Shown here one piece after another: positions 6,091 through 8,331 of a stretch of DNA of 8,331 bases. Made by a program: the position numbers and the translations under genes. This DNA is from Minisyncoccota bacterium (lineage in GTDB: Bacteria; Patescibacteriota; Minisyncoccia; Phycocordibacterales; JAQTLZ01), in NCBI GenBank assembly GCA_028710915.1, contig JAQTTF010000034.1, forward strand, positions 1 through 8,331, written 5' to 3'. The notes below the pieces were generated by a model that saw nothing but the letters and a program-made list of their open reading frames with translations, did no database searches and was not told the origin of the DNA. How positions within the stretch are numbered: position 1 is the stretch's first letter; every line of letters begins with the position of its first letter.

Positions 6091-6594
6091 TTATTGCCAT
6101 GACCTATCCACAACGCCGTAGCTATTTACCGTTACCGTCTTTGATTGATTCCCGTCTGGCCACGTAATCGTAATCGAACCAGTGTTTGCTGTTATTCCTT
6201 CTAGTTTTGTAAAGTTTATTTCAGGACCAGCGCCTGAATATGTAAGAGAAAGCGAATTTGGCAGGGAGTGCACTTCGTCATAATTCGTGTCTCGTGAAGC
6301 AAAATTTGTTCCACGATAAAGAGTAAAGGATCCGCCTGAGCCATTTACCAAATGTACGCTGTAGGGACTCGAGCCTTCGCTTTGCATTGCGCGCATATCA
6401 GCTAAACGTATTGTTTGGACCAGATCTTGGCTTAAGGTATCCAGTTGATAAGCGGAATAAAATCCTACCACCTTCGGCCCTACAACAACCACTAATATTG
6501 CTAAAATACCCACAACAACCAAAAGCTCGACGAGACTGAATCCGCGAGAAGCCGGATTTTTTTGATTAAAATTTGAAAGAAGAGATGAGCGCAT
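6091..6594 (-). CDS. GspH/FimU-like minor pilin
   Basis: This 167-residue prepilin has an 18-residue leader ending P-A-S-R-G, then F-S-L-V-E-L-L-V-V-V-G-I-L-A-I-L-V-V-V-V with Glu at +5. The region after the helix reads L-D-T-L-S-Q-D-L-V-Q-T-I-R-L-A-D-M-R-A-M (51-70), which matches the GspH/FimT/FimU pattern of a polar helix followed by A-R-x-x-A-like residues. The globular part is beta-rich and ends with I-T-I-T-W-P-D-G (141-148) and S-Y-G-V-V-D. There are no cysteines. GspH/FimU proteins join the tip complex to the main fibre. The ATG at 6594 is 10 bases after the GAF gene stop and has no clear Shine-Dalgarno. Being the first of four minor pilin genes in a row agrees with the FimU place. 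The prepilin assignment is firm, and the subfamily is well supported by order and by the helix pattern. Confidence 0.83.
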   Translation of the reverse strand: MRSSLLSNFNQKNPASRGFSLVELLVVVGILAILVVVVGPKVVGFYSAYQLDTLSQDLVQTIRLADMRAMQSEGSSPYSVHLVNGSGGSFTLYRGTNFASRDTNYDEVHSLPNSLSLTYSGAGPEINFTKLEGITANTGSITITWPDGNQSKTVTVNSYGVVDRSWQ

Positions 6595-6604
6595 AATTAT
6601 ATTT

Positions 6605-7099
6605 TTATACGGAATCTGCGTTGAGCTCTTTTTCTGCGCGGTTCGCCAAATCCATAATGAGTTTTTCTTCCTCCCCGCTTAATTTCCTTGGTTTTGTATC
6701 TTTCACACAAAAAACGGCGACTGGTTGTTTTGTTTTATGATCGATAAGAGGAACACCCGCATAAAATCTCACAAATGGAGCTCCAAGCACCATTGGGTTA
6801 TTAGCAAAACGCGCATCTTTCAAAGTGTCTTCAATGACAAGAATGGTCTTTGAAAGAAGAGCGTGGCCACAAAATGAAATCACTCGATCACCCTGGGTTT
6901 GGTCTATCCCGGTACATGATTTAAACCATTCCCGATCTGAATCTATAACAGAGACCATAGACATAGCGACTTTTAATTTCTTGACCGCTTCCCGGGTTAA
7001 GACGTCAAATCGCTCTTCGGGCTTTGTGTCCAAAATAGCCATTTTATGAAGGGCTTTGAGCCTGTCTTTTTCATCAAGCGGAATGGGAACACTTTGCAT
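6605..7099 (-). CDS. Stand-alone GAF-domain protein
   Basis: The 164-residue protein has an N-terminal helical stretch (about 8-42, with E-K-D-R-L-K-A-L and I-L-D-T-K-P-E-E-R-F-D) followed by one GAF domain. Diagnostic segments are V-S-V-I-D-S-D-R-E-W-F-K (49-60), S-F-C-G-H-A-L-L (75-82), D-A-R-F-A-N-N-P-M-V (95-104), R-F-Y-A-G-V-P-L (111-118) and F-C-V-K-D-T-K-P-R-K-L-S (130-141). These belong to the GAF group commonly found at the front of histidine kinases and diguanylate cyclases. No catalytic, DNA-binding or membrane part follows; the chain ends after the last GAF helix. It is likely cytoplasmic and may sense a small ligand or interact with the assembly machinery, but the ligand is unknown. 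ATG 7099 is chosen because the frame further upstream only reads the end of pilC in the wrong frame. It starts 19 bases after the pilC stop and precedes the minor pilin genes. Confidence 0.85.
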   Translation of the reverse strand: MQSVPIPLDEKDRLKALHKMAILDTKPEERFDVLTREAVKKLKVAMSMVSVIDSDREWFKSCTGIDQTQGDRVISFCGHALLSKTILVIEDTLKDARFANNPMVLGAPFVRFYAGVPLIDHKTKQPVAVFCVKDTKPRKLSGEEEKLIMDLANRAEKELNADSV

Positions 7100-7118
7100 A
7101 TGATAATGTAATGATAAA

Positions 7119-8309
7119 TTACGAAACTGATCCGATGAAGTTATAAATCGGAGTGACAATCGACAGAGCAATACCAAGGACGATGATTCCAATGGCGATA
7201 AGAAGAACCGGCTCAAGAACAGTAGACAAATCTTTCAAAGTTGCATCAAGTTCGTGTTCATAGAATTCAGACAAATAGAGGAGCATATCTGTCAGCCGCC
7301 CAGTTTCTTCTCCAACAACGAGAATACGGGTGGCGAAGGGTGGAAAAAGATTCGATTCTTCCAAAATTGAAGAGAGCGGTTCACCGGCGTTAATACGGGG
7401 CAAAGCATCTAAAAGAGCTCTTTGATAGATAACGTTGCCCAAGACATTTCCTGTAATTGTCACAGCTTCTTTTATCGGCAGACCAGATTTCAAAAGCGAT
7501 CCTAAAATAAGTGAAAATCGGGCCAAATTTATTGTTCGTACAATGCCGCCGACAACTGGAAGATCAAGATATAATCGATCTCTGAATGGCGCGGAAAATT
7601 TTTGACGCAAAAGCCAGACGATAAGGACAACGAGAGCAATGAAGCCCAAAGCTGCCTGAATTCCGTAATTAGAAAGGAATTGAGAAACACTGAGCATTAC
7701 CTGGGTATACCAAGGCAATGTATAACGGAGTGATTTGAAAAGAAGGGTAAGCTTTGGCAAAACAAAAATAGAAATTGCCATCATGAGAGCAATAGTGAGA
7801 GCAAGCACCACTCCCGGGTAAAGCAGAGCGCTCTTCACTTTTTGACGGAGGTCATAATCTTTTGAATAGCGATTTGCAAGCTGTTCCAAATCATCCGCGA
7901 GATTACCAGACTCTTCACCCGCCCTGACGAGACCGATATAAAATTCATTGAAAACATTCTTGTGTTTAGAAAGAGCATCGGCAAAACTCATACCGCTCTC
8001 AACATTTTTTCGCATATCAGAAAGAACATCATGAAGCTTTCCCTTTGACTGAATCATGAGTGTGGCGAGCGACTCTGACAATCCGATGCCTACCTTGAGC
8101 ATAATAGCGAGATGCTTGGTAAAAATAATTTTCTGGAGAGAGGTTACCCCGCCTAGGTAAATTTGGCGGCCGGATTCAATACGTGTCAGAGCCGTAAGCG
8201 TCAAATTTTTCTCTTTCAAAGTATCAATCGCCAGTTGTCGCGAAGCAGCTTGAATATCAGCACGCACTTTCTTCCCGCTTTTAGTTGTCGCTGTGTATAA
8301 AAATCTCAT
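7119..8309 (-). CDS. pilC: Type IV pilus inner-membrane platform protein PilC (GspF family)
   Basis: The 396-residue protein is full length for PilC/GspF, the polytopic inner-membrane protein that couples the motor ATPase to pilin insertion. Two T2SF domains are visible. The first (about 62-185) has F-T-K-H-L-A-I-M-L-K-V-G-I-G-L at 63-77 and L-V-R-A-G-E-E-S-G-N-L at 127-137. The second (about 263-388) has F-S-L-I-L-G-S-L-L-K-S-G-L-P at 265-278 and I-L-V-V-G-E-E-T-G-R-L at 329-339. These G-E-E-(S/T)-G pairs are the family hallmark. Membrane helices lie at about 163-190, 215-235 and 364-386. The N-terminal Y-T-A-T-T-K-S-G-K-K-V segment is also typical. It starts with ATG 8309, and the 22 bases left before the window edge hold no Shine-Dalgarno and no complete promoter. 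It heads the visible part of the operon; the ATPase genes that usually precede it would be beyond the right edge. Confidence 0.95.
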   Translation of the reverse strand: MRFLYTATTKSGKKVRADIQAASRQLAIDTLKEKNLTLTALTRIESGRQIYLGGVTSLQKIIFTKHLAIMLKVGIGLSESLATLMIQSKGKLHDVLSDMRKNVESGMSFADALSKHKNVFNEFYIGLVRAGEESGNLADDLEQLANRYSKDYDLRQKVKSALLYPGVVLALTIALMMAISIFVLPKLTLLFKSLRYTLPWYTQVMLSVSQFLSNYGIQAALGFIALVVLIVWLLRQKFSAPFRDRLYLDLPVVGGIVRTINLARFSLILGSLLKSGLPIKEAVTITGNVLGNVIYQRALLDALPRINAGEPLSSILEESNLFPPFATRILVVGEETGRLTDMLLYLSEFYEHELDATLKDLSTVLEPVLLIAIGIIVLGIALSIVTPIYNFIGSVS

Positions 8310-8331
8310 GGTGTAATAATGTTTTCAAATT

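Noticed and set aside
6087..6113. TTG start at 6113 for the giant fusion protein
   Set aside because: It would overlap the preceding pilin gene by 23 bases and use a rare start, whereas the ATG at 6086 lies 4 bases after that stop and gives a normal basic prepilin leader.
7100..7216. Longer GAF protein beginning at 7216, adding 39 residues before Met at 7099
   Set aside because: The extra residues are the end of pilC read in another frame (overlap with 7119-7216), have no GAF-like or signal features, and the ATG at 7099 sits 19 bases after the pilC stop, as expected for the next operon gene.
1..8331. CRISPR arrays, tRNA or rRNA genes, insertion sequences
   Set aside because: No regularly spaced direct repeats, no cloverleaf-like or rRNA-like sequence and no transposase were recognised; nearly the whole window is occupied by the pilus genes.

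Overview
All genes in this window lie on the minus strand and read from the right edge to the left. They form one compact type IV pilus / type II secretion-like assembly locus. In order of transcription: an inner-membrane platform protein PilC (7119-8309); a stand-alone GAF-domain protein (6605-7099); four consecutive minor-pilin-like genes (GspH/FimU-like 6091-6594, a giant GspI/PilV-like fusion 2973-6086, GspJ/PilW-like 2426-2971, GspK/PilX-like 2023-2421); a PilM/GspL-like cytoplasmic scaffold with its own membrane anchor (731-2026); a major-pilin-like prepilin (121-621); and the first 34 codons of a membrane protein cut by the left edge (1-102). Junctions are 1 to 19 bases or overlapping, except an anomalous ~110-base gap between pilM and the pilin gene. 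Both the promoter-like site and the frameshift candidate described below fall in that gap.

The organism is probably a member of the Patescibacteria (Candidate Phyla Radiation). This is an inference from the style of the pilins (K-K-G/F-T-L-V-E-L-L with a following A-V-D-P-A-K-R, Thr-Pro linker, TDW-ending pilin domain followed by extracellular domains), the compact packing and moderate GC. UGA is used as a stop at 2023, so the standard code fits. There is no rRNA or phylogenetic marker in the window, so the assignment stays tentative.

The most interesting gene is the 1037-residue protein at 2973-6086. It begins as a prepilin (cleavage K-R-G/E-T-L-V-E), continues as a PilV/GspI-like pilin domain, then carries about 14 beta-propeller repeats and a C-terminal beta-rich domain. 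It sits exactly in the PilV slot of a FimU-PilV-PilW-PilX series. In Pseudomonas that series is followed by a separate propeller-bearing tip protein, PilY1, which is not seen here. One propeller loop carries an exact D-x-D-x-N-x-x-x-D pattern, of the type used for calcium binding in PilY1/PilC proteins. The reading proposed here is that minor pilin and tip adhesin have been fused into one polypeptide.

Second-tier observations are: a PilM homologue with a GspL-like C-terminal membrane helix; coding-looking sequence in another frame after the pilM stop, ending 11 bases before the pilin start (possible frameshift); a GAF sensor without an effector domain inside the pilus operon; a tip-type pseudopilin lacking Glu+5; and a general lack of Shine-Dalgarno sequences. 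The ATPases, prepilin peptidase and recognisable PilN/PilO genes are not in the window and may lie outside it.
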